Source: Lucinisca nassula (lineage: Eukaryota > Mollusca > Bivalvia > Lucinida > Lucinidae). From it: a stretch of 64,000 bases of DNA. A program made the position numbers and the translations under genes. Below are positions 55,701 through 64,000 of this stretch, piece by piece (position 1 is the first letter of the stretch; every line of letters begins with the position of its first letter). The notes below the pieces were generated by a model. That model did no database searches. It saw only the letters and a list, made by a program, of their open reading frames with translations, and was not told the DNA's origin. The DNA lies in assembly GCA_963580285.1 (NCBI GenBank), contig OY757021.1, forward strand, positions 98,074,149 through 98,138,148, in the 5' to 3' direction.

Positions 55701-57061
55701 AGTGAAGTATTTATAAACACAACACTCCTTGAACTTTTAGTCAATGGCATTTGCAGTACCAGATAAACTGCCTCTTGTGCACTTACTTCAACACTGTTTG
55801 AAAATACATTTCCAATATGTCTAACTTGTCTTTTGAGATCCATGTTGCCATTCCTAGCTTCTTTTGCAGCTGCATGCAACAAATTACTCATCCCTCTTTG
55901 AGATTTACTAATATATGAAACTATATACATAGCACAAGCATATGGATCTAACACAAATTGAATGTCAGTGTTTGCCTTCCATGCTTTTAACACACTATCA
56001 TTGTACAAATTTACACGGATCTCACTCGGATTTCTTTTCAAAAACACTTTTGAAGAGTTTAAGGAACTTCTAATGCATTTAATATATTCTTTCTCACTCA
56101 TTTGGACAACATCTTTCAGAAATTCTTCATAAGACATATCATATCCATCTTTCTTATTGTTCATTGTTTTCTGTATGTTTTGGTACAGTTTATAATACTT
56201 GTCTTTTTCGGTTTCCAGAGGCTGCAAGACCATAGTTTTGGAAAGAGGTGGTAAAGGATAACCAAATCGACATATTTTATCTTCTCGTTTTCTACACGTT
56301 CTAGAATGTTTGTGAATTTGAAGTTCTATTAAACGACCAAGGTTTGGATTGTCTACAGAACATTTTAGATACTGATCCACATAAGCAGCCAACTCTGCAT
56401 CCGAATCCACATTGAATTTTGGTGCATTTTGTACCCATACAATCATGTGAATGTGTGGCGATCCACGTTGCTGAAATTCCACTCTAAAAAAGTAATCAAC
56501 AACTTTTCCAAGAGGTTCGTGTTCACTCTTTAGAACTGTGTTGATGAATTCTTTAACTCTGTGCTCGAAATATCTGGAACAAGTGACTGGATCTGATTGA
56601 ATGAGTTTTATCTTTTGTTCCCAAGCCAAGTTTTCAATTTGATCATCAGTGTATTTCAAATTTTTATTTAAAATAGCTAACATTTTCAAAAGGTCAGTCC
56701 ATCTTGTATCAGCCGAGGACAATGACATAAACCAAGTTGGCAAACCTAACTGTCGAATCATAGCATAAACATCTTTTTTTCTAGATTCTAAATATGCAGG
56801 AGAATTTCTTAGTTGCTTAAACAAATAGTAACCTTCATCATTTTTTACAATACTGTCAATGCATTCCGAGTTTCTTGCTTGTACAGCAGTAATCTTATTT
56901 GTTCCAGTCTGACACCTTCTAACAGCAAGGTTTGCTTTATCATTCAATTGCTTCATTTGTATTTTTTTCAGTTTAAAAAATATATTGGGTACACTGTTAG
57001 CAGCCCGCCTATCCTGACTTCTCAATTCCCACTTTGCAATATCACTATAATGTACAGGCAC
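52787..57061 (-). CDS. Helentron Rep-helicase-endonuclease (C-terminal part of polyprotein)
   Basis: About 1424 codons with no ATG at the upstream limit (the first codon is GTG, and the frame is open back to a TAG at 57083). Helitron-like N domain with HUH motif PHIHMIVWV (H203, H205) and a tyrosine motif AMYIVSYISK near 375-385 for rolling-circle nicking. PIF1-family helicase: Walker A GGAGVGKS (739-746), IIDEIS near 825, AVGDLYQLKP, and a C-terminal RAQGSTL ... YVALSRV block. The last 200 residues form an AP-like endonuclease: ETRL (E1241), GDFNID (D1352), SDHK (D1413, H1414). The order is that of Helentrons, which replicate by a peel-and-paste mechanism. All key residues are present. Confidence 0.93.
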   Translation of the reverse strand: MPVHYSDIAKWELRSQDRRAANSVPNIFFKLKKIQMKQLNDKANLAVRRCQTGTNKITAVQARNSECIDSIVKNDEGYYLFKQLRNSPAYLESRKKDVYAMIRQLGLPTWFMSLSSADTRWTDLLKMLAILNKNLKYTDDQIENLAWEQKIKLIQSDPVTCSRYFEHRVKEFINTVLKSEHEPLGKVVDYFFRVEFQQRGSPHIHMIVWVQNAPKFNVDSDAELAAYVDQYLKCSVDNPNLGRLIELQIHKHSRTCRKREDKICRFGYPLPPLSKTMVLQPLETEKDKYYKLYQNIQKTMNNKKDGYDMSYEEFLKDVVQMSEKEYIKCIRSSLNSSKVFLKRNPSEIRVNLYNDSVLKAWKANTDIQFVLDPYACAMYIVSYISKSQRGMSNLLHAAAKEARNGNMDLKRQVRHIGNVFSNSVEVSAQEAVYLVLQMPLTKSSRSVVFINTSLPNQRVQLLKPKSVLDELPADSTDVMSDNKIKRYSKRPKPLETYCLADYVSELEVIYPNGQNDNKDEEEQDYEKDAEISDEESFGDGETILTLKNGIKIKRCRNSKIIRYVRFNRKTDEENYYREKLLLFHPWRNEDTDLLGTYKTYKEHYESIKHVIDHKCSTYEHHAEELELARDLAEMEYDAFDEIAPSTQQVEGDDTEMEPIQSEEFIYFNPDRPEHRDYDIGTEIGCYVSAPQIDVNENILSDIDYRKLLQCLNCKQKQFYYHVIHWIKTKDAPLYAFLSGGAGVGKSLVIRALYQTLFRILNLKEGEDADHTRVLLCAFTGKAAFNINGSTISSAFKQKYKQSDQTLTCDSLNTFRSKYRDLSVVIIDEISMVSNSMLNFIDQRLQALKGTRTPFGGVSIIAVGDLYQLKPVSGDWIFNDMKHDAAALSQNLWKDLFTMFELTEIMRQKDDLQFAELLNRLRTNSLTAEDKTRFKQCEITTNDVEYQKNAPHLFAENYFMHVFNNEIIRSMITEKVEIPCMDTYISPKLSKEKIDCALKSLKNVTDSNQTANLHCSLTVVVDMLYDLTINIKTEDGLANGASCVVKFIEYKLQTTRRPSIIWVQFDDKKAGMETRIKYRNRGLYHSGIDDNWTPIFDVNRSFTYNRKTFQRIQFPLQPSAGRSVHRAQGSTLERVVIDLSQRKIRKVPHLHYVALSRVRSIEKLQILNFNEKALQVDDQVKAEMQRLHVTAMLKLCDNSLELIDPVSHFKVAFNNCRSLNLHFDDIRHDKNLLSTHVFGLAETRLHQPDNDSDYAIEGYCLIRNDQIGYNSSKRPPHGLAVYAKDDTIITQDRKYSSDTLEFIMITARHVSIESQIVFLYKSPQMSDSNLLSCLNKELIPYFTPSKPLVIIGDFNIDILLKPNIVKKLSEKFSSKMLINECTTDHMTMLDLIFSNFDLSDVDGAVGTCETYWSDHKIVFLHLKST

Positions 57062-57074
57062 TTGTCTGTCATCA

Positions 57075-60000
57075 TTAGGCTATTCGCCTCTGCCCACAAA
57101 ATATGGTTGGAAAACAAAGATATTCTGAATCTTTATCTTGAAATATACTGAGTGGTCGCTGGCCTTCTCCAGGAGCAAATGTGAAAGTAGAGTTTCTGTT
57201 TTCAAGATCTGCATCATCCAACAGAGTGTCAATATTTCCCACATTTTCCTGTGTGATTTCTTCTGCATCTGAATCATAAAGTTCTTCCACATGTGAAGTA
57301 TTATCATTTGAAATACATGTAGTATCAATCTGATCATTTGAACAACTGTAACACATTTCACTAACAACATCATCAAAATCAACGATATCATGTTTTGAAC
57401 ATTCCTCTGTACACCACTCGAAAAAATTATGTATAATCTCAGCTTGGTTCTCATCAGGAGTAATATCATCAAAACCAACATTATTTGTTTCTGAACAAGC
57501 TGTTTTGTGTGACTCCAAAAATGCATGAAGGGTTTCATTGCTTTCTTCTGTGATTTTCTTTATCCACTGCTGATCAATTTCAACATTTGCATGTTTGTAC
57601 AATTCACTACCACTCAATAGCCAGTGCAAAGCACACAGTACATGGAATGGTCGGACATTTTCTGAGAAAACATATGACTTAAATGACATCTTCTTCTTCA
57701 ATTTCACTGCAACTGTAACATTTTCGTCAAACGGTCTTGGCAAAGCATTTACAACTGGTTGAATATCAACAGGTACATTAACAACATTTCCTTTTACTGA
57801 TAACTTGCGACCTCTGGGTAGTTCTCGCATCTGCATGAACGGTATACGTAAAGCAATAAGGCGTTCTTCAAGGGGAAACAGCTCCAGTTCTTTGGGTTTT
57901 GGTGGCCACTTCATTCCATTTAAAACAGACAATTTTGGGACTTTACCACATTTAATATTGTCTTTGCATGTGCAACATATCCATTCTTCTTCATTGACTG
58001 ATTTCACACCTGTTAAGTATTTTTCCTTGTCTTTACAAACAAATGTTCCAGCTTTTGATACAGTCTCTTCAAACCATGTCTGGTGACAACAACTACACAC
58101 ATAGAGAGGTCCAACTGATATATTCTTGTGAAACCTTTCAATACAAACATCAATATCACTGCCACATTTTCTGCGCTTTGCAGTTAACTTTTCAATTTGT
58201 AAAATGGATGGCTCTTTACGCTTAGTAGCCTTTCTACTACAGTCTATAATGTTTTCAATTTTCTTGTTTCTTTCATTTAATCTCCATTGTTGTTTTGCAA
58301 CCCTTTCTTTTTCTAATATGTATGGATCTGATCTTGCCTTCCTCTTTGACCGATTTTGTATTGCAATATCTTTTTGCTTGAATTCATGGCATTTTCGAGA
58401 TTCTTGTTTCTTTTTACTTTCCCATTTTTTGTATTCCTCTATCAATCTGGCTCTTCTCATGCATGCCTTTGTCATATCTTTATCTTTTGTCCGACAGTCT
58501 TCAGATTGTCTAGCACTCTGCTTACATTTGAGAGTATATTCTCTATCCTTTTTTCTATTTTCTTCAGATTGTCTAGCACTCTGCATAGATTTCAGCGTAT
58601 ATTCTCTATCTTTTATACGGTACCCTTCATCTTGTCTAGCATGCTGCATAGATTTGAGAGTATATTCTCTATCCTTTTTTCGATATTCTTCAGTCTGTCT
58701 AGCACTCTGCATAGATTTCTGTGTATATTCTCTATCTTTTTTACGGTACTCTTCAGTCTGTCTAGCATGCTGCATAGATTTCTGTGTATATTCTCTATCT
58801 TTTTTACGGTACTCTTCAGTCTGTCTAGCATGCTGCATAGATTTCTGTGTATATTCTATATCTTTTTTACGGTACACTACAGATTGTCTGGCACTCTGCA
58901 TAGATTTCTGTGTATATTCTCTATCTTTTTTACGGTACTCTTCAGTCTGTCTAGCACTCTGCATAGATTTCTGTGTATATTCTCTATCTTTTTTACGGTA
59001 CACTTCAGATTGTCTAGCACTCTGAATAGATTTCTGTGTATATTCTCTATCTTTTTTACGGTACTCTTCAGATTGTCTAGCACTCTGCATAAGTTTCTGT
59101 GTACATTCTCTATCTTTTTTACGGTACACTTCAGATTGTCTAGCACTCTGCATAGATTTCTGTGTATATTCTCTATCTTTTTTACGGTACTCTTCAGATT
59201 GTCTAGCACTCTGCTTAGATTTAAGAGTGTAGTTTTTGTCTTTTACTTTGAAGTTAGTGTCTTGCCTTCGTTTCTGCATATAATATTTCATGTATTTTTT
59301 TCTTTCTGTAACTTTTTTCTGATTCATTTTTATTTCTTTGTTCCTATTTCTTTGATTTTTTGTAACCTTTGTACTATTACATGCCTTCCTTTCAAGTCTA
59401 TGCTTTTGATCCTTGAAGTATTTGCCAATAAGTGTTGCATTATTTTCACTGTTTGAATGAGCAAAAAATTCTTCTGTTGCATGTGCATTCCTCATATGGC
59501 TTTCGGACAAATTTCTCTTGTAAGTTACAGTTTTCCAAGCATACTCACATGGAGTATCAGTGTGACACTTTGTAGGATTTTCAATATCAAATACTGAATT
59601 ATGTTCAAGATTAGATAAGTCAAAATCTACAGGAAGAATTTCAAACTGTGTTGAAATTGAAATCATCATACTTTCAAACAACGCATACAAAAATGAAACT
59701 AGATCATCTAAACAATTGAAACCAGCAAGTAATGATTTACCATCTGGAGCCGATAATCCATTGAAGCCATGTGAATGTGAATCAAATATAAAATATTTGC
59801 ATTCTCTCTTGAACACAGAAGAACAAATTGAACCAATCATTAGTAAAACACCTGGAGAATATTGTAGAGCAGTATACAATGCTTGATGAAGTGTAGGTAA
59901 ACTGGTATTGACAAACTGTTCTGTGCAAAGGCCTGTCAAAACAGCAGATTTTTTCACAACAACTTGTTTGTTTAAAATTGAAACTAATCTTGGAAGTTCG

Positions 60001-60974
60001 TCAAAGCTAAGCAATTTACTTCTGAATTTACCTTTTGCCTTAAGATCATATATAACTTTATTATACAGGCCATCTCCAGCTAAAAGAATGTTGTCTAGAT
60101 CTGTACCACAACAAATGTCTGAGTATGCTGCATAAATTAATGAACAAAGTGCATTTGCAGTGCACTGACATCCTCTGGACTCATTGCTAAATATTTCTGA
60201 CCCTTGGTGAAAAGATCCCTGTTCAAATTTGACAGAGTTAAATGGACCATCAGAAGGTTTCCATAGCATTGTTTCAGTATGTTGCGTAGAAGGAAAGGCA
60301 GTGCACATAGCTTTTTCAGCAACTTGTGTGGAGCTTGAAAATACAGTGTCTGTGACCTCTATAGGTGAATTGATATTGATATCTTGTACAACTTGCTTTC
60401 TGTTAACATTTTTGTCATTTGTACTTTGCAAAACTTTAATATGTTGTACTGGTTCTTTTCTGTTACCATCTTTGTCATTTGTAGTTTGCAAAACTTTGGC
60501 AATATGTGTTTTCATATTTTTGTCATTTGTACTTTTCAAAACTTTGGCAGTTTGTACTGGTTGTTTTCTGTGAACATATTTATCACTTGTACTTTGCGCC
60601 GAAGCAACATGTGTTTTAATATTATTTGTACTTTGCGCCGAAGCAACATGTGTTTCAATATCATTTGTACTTTGCGCCGAAGCAACATGTGTTTTCATAG
60701 CATCAGATGTTACAATGAGGCAGGTCATACCCACATCTGATATATTTGTCGACCCTGGGTCAGATGATACACTGGGGCAGGTCATACCCACATCTGACAA
60801 AATATGCGACCCTGGTTCAGATGTCCCCATCGCACCAAGCGATTGAGGCTTAGATCCTCCATGATCTAAGAGGTGGGTAATGCCCACATCTGAAATATGC
60901 AACCCAGGGCTGCCACCATCAGCCCTCACAACTGTCTTTGCCAACGACTTCTTCCAATTCTTCTTACGTGGCAT
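57075..60974 (-). CDS. Helentron N-terminal polyprotein part: DUB-like protease, 21-aa repeats, DUF6570
   Basis: 1299 codons from ATG at 60974 (MPRKKNWKKSLAK, a basic start common in Helitron proteins). Short THVASAQSTND repeats lie near 90-135. A papain-like deubiquitinase domain, resembling the C76/OTU-like proteases found in many Helitrons, has RGCQCTANAL (C271) and FDSHSHG (D398, H400). Residues about 593-845 are twelve 21-residue basic repeats (RKKDREYTQKSMQ core). About 955-1010 holds CxxC pairs (CSCCHQTW ... CCTCK), and about 1010-1130 a DUF6570-type region (PFMQMRELPRG, VVNVPVDIQPVVNALPR). The end FPTIFCGQRR normally continues into Rep in this family. Here it meets a stop at 57075 owing to a 4-nt excess. 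Confidence 0.9.
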   Translation of the reverse strand: MPRKKNWKKSLAKTVVRADGGSPGLHISDVGITHLLDHGGSKPQSLGAMGTSEPGSHILSDVGMTCPSVSSDPGSTNISDVGMTCLIVTSDAMKTHVASAQSTNDIETHVASAQSTNNIKTHVASAQSTSDKYVHRKQPVQTAKVLKSTNDKNMKTHIAKVLQTTNDKDGNRKEPVQHIKVLQSTNDKNVNRKQVVQDININSPIEVTDTVFSSSTQVAEKAMCTAFPSTQHTETMLWKPSDGPFNSVKFEQGSFHQGSEIFSNESRGCQCTANALCSLIYAAYSDICCGTDLDNILLAGDGLYNKVIYDLKAKGKFRSKLLSFDELPRLVSILNKQVVVKKSAVLTGLCTEQFVNTSLPTLHQALYTALQYSPGVLLMIGSICSSVFKRECKYFIFDSHSHGFNGLSAPDGKSLLAGFNCLDDLVSFLYALFESMMISISTQFEILPVDFDLSNLEHNSVFDIENPTKCHTDTPCEYAWKTVTYKRNLSESHMRNAHATEEFFAHSNSENNATLIGKYFKDQKHRLERKACNSTKVTKNQRNRNKEIKMNQKKVTERKKYMKYYMQKRRQDTNFKVKDKNYTLKSKQSARQSEEYRKKDREYTQKSMQSARQSEVYRKKDRECTQKLMQSARQSEEYRKKDREYTQKSIQSARQSEVYRKKDREYTQKSMQSARQTEEYRKKDREYTQKSMQSARQSVVYRKKDIEYTQKSMQHARQTEEYRKKDREYTQKSMQHARQTEEYRKKDREYTQKSMQSARQTEEYRKKDREYTLKSMQHARQDEGYRIKDREYTLKSMQSARQSEENRKKDREYTLKCKQSARQSEDCRTKDKDMTKACMRRARLIEEYKKWESKKKQESRKCHEFKQKDIAIQNRSKRKARSDPYILEKERVAKQQWRLNERNKKIENIIDCSRKATKRKEPSILQIEKLTAKRRKCGSDIDVCIERFHKNISVGPLYVCSCCHQTWFEETVSKAGTFVCKDKEKYLTGVKSVNEEEWICCTCKDNIKCGKVPKLSVLNGMKWPPKPKELELFPLEERLIALRIPFMQMRELPRGRKLSVKGNVVNVPVDIQPVVNALPRPFDENVTVAVKLKKKMSFKSYVFSENVRPFHVLCALHWLLSGSELYKHANVEIDQQWIKKITEESNETLHAFLESHKTACSETNNVGFDDITPDENQAEIIHNFFEWCTEECSKHDIVDFDDVVSEMCYSCSNDQIDTTCISNDNTSHVEELYDSDAEEITQENVGNIDTLLDDADLENRNSTFTFAPGEGQRPLSIFQDKDSEYLCFPTIFCGQRRIA
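57076..57084 (-). other. Frame break between the two Helentron frames
   Basis: Minus-strand codons of the upstream frame run into TAA at 57077-57075, and the downstream frame is closed by TAG at 57083-57081. Protein similarity to Helitrons resumes on both sides with almost nothing missing, as if 4 nt (ATAG, 57083-57080) were extra. Confidence 0.8.
58438..59196 (-). repeat. 63-bp coding minisatellite, about 12 units
   Basis: In-frame tandem repeat within the Helentron protein. Units 4-9 are nearly identical at DNA level, the outer ones diverged (the last is CRTKDKDMTKACMRRARLI-like). All units are exactly 21 codons, so length changes keep the frame. Confidence 0.92.
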
Positions 60975-61234
60975 GCCTCAACCTGAAAGATACAGAAAAA
61001 ACATATCTGCCTTGATACAGAAAAAACATATCTGTCTTAAGAGGAAATATATAGAAACTATTAGGAAATGGTGTACCTTAAAACCATTCAAAATTGTGTT
61101 AATTCTAGATGGATTTTTGAACAGAAATATACATTTTTCGCCCTTGAGCAAAGTTATTTGACATCAAAATCGGTAAAACCAAATGACTGTCCTCAAGGCT
61201 TCCATTCAATTATATTATTCTGTGCATTCGAGGA

Positions 61235-61555
61235 TTGTGGCCACGTAAAATCCATTTAAGCCCCCCAGTGGAAATCATTCCACTGACCGTTCCAAGGCGG
61301 TTCTTCTGTGGCGGTTTATTTATGGTGTTGTTTGTTACTAACTGTGTGTATCACTTGTGTCTTTTTATTTTGGATGGCCATATGGTCATTTTGTGGGAAA
61401 GTAACTGTCCTTATGGCCTTCCTTTGTTTAGGTTTCCATTATGGTCTGGTCGCTTAATGTTTGTGATTCTTTCCCTTTGGTGTCTTTGATGGGTGGAGTA
61501 AGTTAATTGTATCGATTCCTGATCTTTGTTTTACTTCTACTTTAAACTTCAGGTC
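61235..61555 (+). repeat. Interspersed repeat W, most complete copy
   Basis: GTGGCCACGTAAAATCCATT ... GATTCCTGATCTTTG. A diverged second copy is at 61945-62140. The stretch 61556-61944 has no recognised gene. Confidence 0.75.
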
Positions 61556-62544
61556 TCAAGCCTCAGATTCTTGGTTCCAGTGTAAAGGCTAACAATGAAT
61601 TTTATTATTGAATTTATGTTATGTTGGTTTATACCTAATGCTCTAGCTTTGGTTGGGCCCCTCAGAGTCTTAACTGTTGGTTTTGTTTTGTTTCAGCATT
61701 TCAGTTATTTCATGCTGTTCAGTCCTCACCATTGTTTCATCTCTGCAGTTGTTTGACTTGTATGGTCTCCGAGATGTTGCACTGATGAGTTAGGAAGCCT
61801 TCATGCGGACTGAATAAATTAACTGTGTAAACCACAACAAAAGGGCTAGGATTGCAACTGCATAAAATAAATACCCCCCACCCATCCCCCTGTGGGATTC
61901 TTTTCACTGAGTTTTGTTACTGTTTGTCAATGAATGAATGTATCACTTATATCTTTTTATTTCAGACAGCCAATTGGCCATTCTGCTGAAAAATAACCGT
62001 CCTTTTGGCTTTCCTCTATTGTTGTTTGCACTAGGGTCTAGATATTTCATGTTTGTGTTTCTTTCTCTTTGATGTCTCTGAAGGGAGGCGAAAGTTTATT
62101 GTGTTGATTCCTGATCATTGCTTCTCTTCTATTTTACAAATGCTCTTCTTGAATTAGAGGAAGGGAATCAATGACCTCAGAAAAGATTTCAAGATCAATC
62201 TTCACAACTGAATGTTGCCAATAATTGCAGATGTTCAACCCGCGACCTCCTGGTTACCAGTCAGACAGGCATCTGAGCTACCAAGGATAGCAAGGAAAGA
62301 GCTTGGTGCATGTGATTTTACTGTTTGTAAAGAAGGGTCTATTAGTCTTTCCCTTTGATGTTTTCGATAGACACTGGATTCTGTTTTTATCAGTTCATGT
62401 AGCCCCTTTACAAATTAATTTGAATTCTTTTCTAGAAGTGCTCTTGAACAACATTTATTTGATACATAGAGGGACAAGTCTAAAAAAGATAATTGCAATT
62501 CTTTGATACAAAATTACCCTCAACTGTCTTTCATGTTTTGCTTG
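61556..62544. other. Repeat W remnant, tRNA-like fragment, no gene
   Basis: 61945-62140 is repeat W. 62225-62290 (minus) is TGGTAGCTCAGATGCCTG ... GGTCGCGGGTTGAAC, a tRNA-Thr-like SINE head. No coding support elsewhere. Confidence 0.55.
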
Positions 62545-62818
62545 ATTTGTACTTTAACATCCCCATCAACACTATATAGGTCAGTTTGGAGATGTTGCTT
62601 CCAATTTTGTGGGACTTTTACCCAACACTGAGATGAAATGATATCTTATACCTGGCGCCTAATGATACCAATAGGGTTAATATGCATGGGCAGCACTTAG
62701 CCTGGGCAGGCTTAGATCCTCCAAGCAGTTTATCAGTACCGATGTCTGGTCAGTTTCAGCTCTGAGTAGAAGCATTGTGCAGCTGATCTATTTCTTCAAT
62801 CCCCGGTTGGTGGGGACC
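62545..62818 (-). repeat. SINE R, diverged copy
   Basis: GCTTGATTTGTACTTTAACA ... TTCTTCAATCCCCGGTTGG. No target duplication seen. Confidence 0.8.
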
Positions 62819-63330
62819 CTCTATCGTTTTTTTTTACTGAAGGAAAAGTGGCACTCACCTCTGGTCTCACGCACAATAGCATTAAATATTACTGACAACT
62901 TTAATCAAATTATCAACATGCAATAACATGGATTTTCATGTTAATAACTGTACTTATTGCTAATGCAACTACTGTCTCCATTCTTTTGGGGACTGTATCA
63001 CACAAGCTATTCTTCCATCAAACAAAAACTGATTCTTTCAAAATTATCTAACTGTTACTTACTCGTCATTAACTAAACATTCATTTACCTTGGAACACAG
63101 TGATGAGATGTTTCAAGGGAAGTCCTGTACTCTCTTAATATAGAAAACTAGACTCCTCACACTATTTCACAACAGTTCATATATGTAGTAAATGAAGAAT
63201 AAAGATAAATCACTTTGTCAATTCTATCATATATCCAAATACAATGTCAATATTCTCTTATCAAGAATCTTGTTGATACTAGAAGAAAAAGAAAACTTTA
63301 TTAGACATTTTGTTCTACTAATATAAACAA
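62819..63330. other. Unique sequence, no gene called
   Basis: A consensus minus-strand donor (AGACCAGAG/GTGAGTGC) occurs at 62858/62859, but only about 33 nt of open frame lie behind a weak acceptor. Confidence 0.4.
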
Positions 63331-63462
63331 ACCATTTTTTTTTTTTTTTTTTTGGTTTGGGTTTTACGGCCCTTTCAAGATTATTTCACTCATATCGAGC
63401 CGATCGTTAATCATAGGTGGGCGAAAACCGGAGTACCCGGAGAAAAACCACCTGACCTTAAC
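63331..63462 (-). repeat. SINE S1, 3' fragment
   Basis: Minus-strand AGGTGGTTTTTCTCCGGG ... CTTGAAAGGGCCGTAAAACC and a long A tail. Lacks the tRNA head. Confidence 0.85.
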
Positions 63463-64000
63463 AAACCAATTTAAAAATTACTTTCAATAAATTAAAAAAA
63501 AATGAATACATGTATGTTGTTTAAAAGGGTTATCCTTTGGCAGCAAGGAATACACCACAGAACCGGAAAATATGAAGTTGTTTAAATTACCAATTAGCTA
63601 CGCACCATTTCAAATATTGCAGTTGCTTTGAACTCAAATCTATAAAGGTATTTAAAATGAAATTCATAAATAATTGTCATTATATTTAGCTAAAATGTGG
63701 ATTGGATTTGACTATGGCTTATAAATTTGATTAAAATTCTATTCATTAAACAGTGAAAAAGGTATTATAATATGCCTCCCCACCGGGAGCATAAAAACAT
63801 GATCAGCAAGGCAGTTTCACTCCAGAAAGAGACCCTCTATGCAAAGATGAAGGTATTACAAAAGGCAAAAGGGAAGGTTTATGTATTGTATCTTTAAAAC
63901 CAAGTAGATCTATCACTATTAATAACCACACATTGCAGTGTTGCAGGATGGTATGTTTAGGCCACTATAGACTAGCGGCCTTAGCGTTGCACCCAGCAGA
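63463..64000. other. Unique AT-rich sequence, no gene recognised
   Basis: GCCTCCCCACCGGGAGCATAAAA near 63773-63796 resembles a family-2 array-element end (hairpin then CATAAAA). Nothing else is supported. Confidence 0.45.

Larger units (their letters stand above)
52512..61200 (-). mobile_element. Autonomous Helentron (Helitron2-type), nearly intact
   Basis: The minus-strand coding region (60974-52787) carries the full RepHel-endonuclease set that distinguishes Helentrons from plain Helitrons. The putative 3' end has an inverted repeat TACCTACC / GGTAGGTA (52552-52574), a palindrome GGTGGCCACC (52517-52526) and CTAA at 52515-52512. The 5' end could not be fixed; a GATACAGAAAAAACATATCTG-like direct repeat precedes the first ATG (60987-61033), and unrelated repeat W begins near 61235. 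A single 4-nt excess splits the frame, so the copy is recent but probably inactive unless frameshifting occurs. Confidence 0.88.

Noticed and set aside
58204..59456. Long plus-strand open frames opposite the 21-aa repeat
   Set aside because: They exist because the 63-bp repeat has no stops in several frames. Composition is F/S/L-rich antisense of a K/R/E/Q repeat, with no domain and no independent start context.
62859..62891. Micro-exon for the missing N-terminal part of the phosphatase (minus strand, IFNAIVRETR-like)
   Set aside because: The donor is consensus, but only 33 nt are open behind a weak acceptor, and the neighbouring CLGNICRS-type exon is absent.

Overview
This is animal nuclear DNA, most likely from a bivalve mollusc. 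The basis is AT-rich sequence with split genes, very dense short interspersed repeats, several tRNA-headed SINE types, tandem-array elements ending in a short hairpin, and MITEs of kinds I associate with clam and oyster genomes. The species cannot be fixed from the window. Almost everything is mobile DNA. Conventional host genes appear only as small exons that are easy to miss.

Layout: 1-5086 is a minus-strand Ty3/gypsy-type LTR retrotransposon with integrase ahead of reverse transcriptase (Gmr1-like order), a tRNA-Pro primer site and a deleted RT core. It sits inside a tandem-array element. 5.1-9 kb holds array remnants, a 171-bp foldback, two clusters of a 22-24 bp perfect palindrome, and SINEs. 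A 3' terminal exon of a cysteine-rich peptide gene (+) lies at 9116-9219. 10.8-13.7 kb is a broken mariner transposon with perfect 26-bp inverted ends, split by a 1.6-kb array element. 15.3-20.6 kb is a 5-kb array element inside a foldback MITE. 21.6-22.6 kb is a 20-bp satellite.

From 24.8 to 36.5 kb, minus-strand exons of a low-molecular-weight protein tyrosine phosphatase (ACP1 family) lie between many foldback and piggyBac-type MITEs. The exon with the catalytic-acid loop is present twice, 62 nt apart, with equal length and phase. This strongly suggests mutually exclusive splicing. 36.5-51 kb is mainly five or more tandem-array elements (36.5, 38.6-42.4, 44.2-47.6, 48.4-49.9 and 49.9-51.1 kb).

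From about 52.5 to 61.2 kb there is a nearly intact autonomous Helentron (Helitron2-type) on the minus strand. Its two long reading frames look like one polyprotein broken by a 4-nt excess: basic N-terminus, DUB-like cysteine protease, twelve 21-residue repeats, zinc/DUF6570 region, HUH Rep, PIF1-type helicase and an AP-like endonuclease. The remainder to 64 kb is SINEs and short repeats.

How the parts relate: two array elements are inserted in recognisable older elements. The interrupted mariner frame and the interrupted MITE act as empty-site controls and define the array-element ends as CAAGAGG...GTGAGCTAA in an A-run, preceded by a short hairpin. This resembles non-autonomous Helentron derivatives, so the autonomous element at 52-61 kb is a candidate source of the machinery. 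That link is inference.
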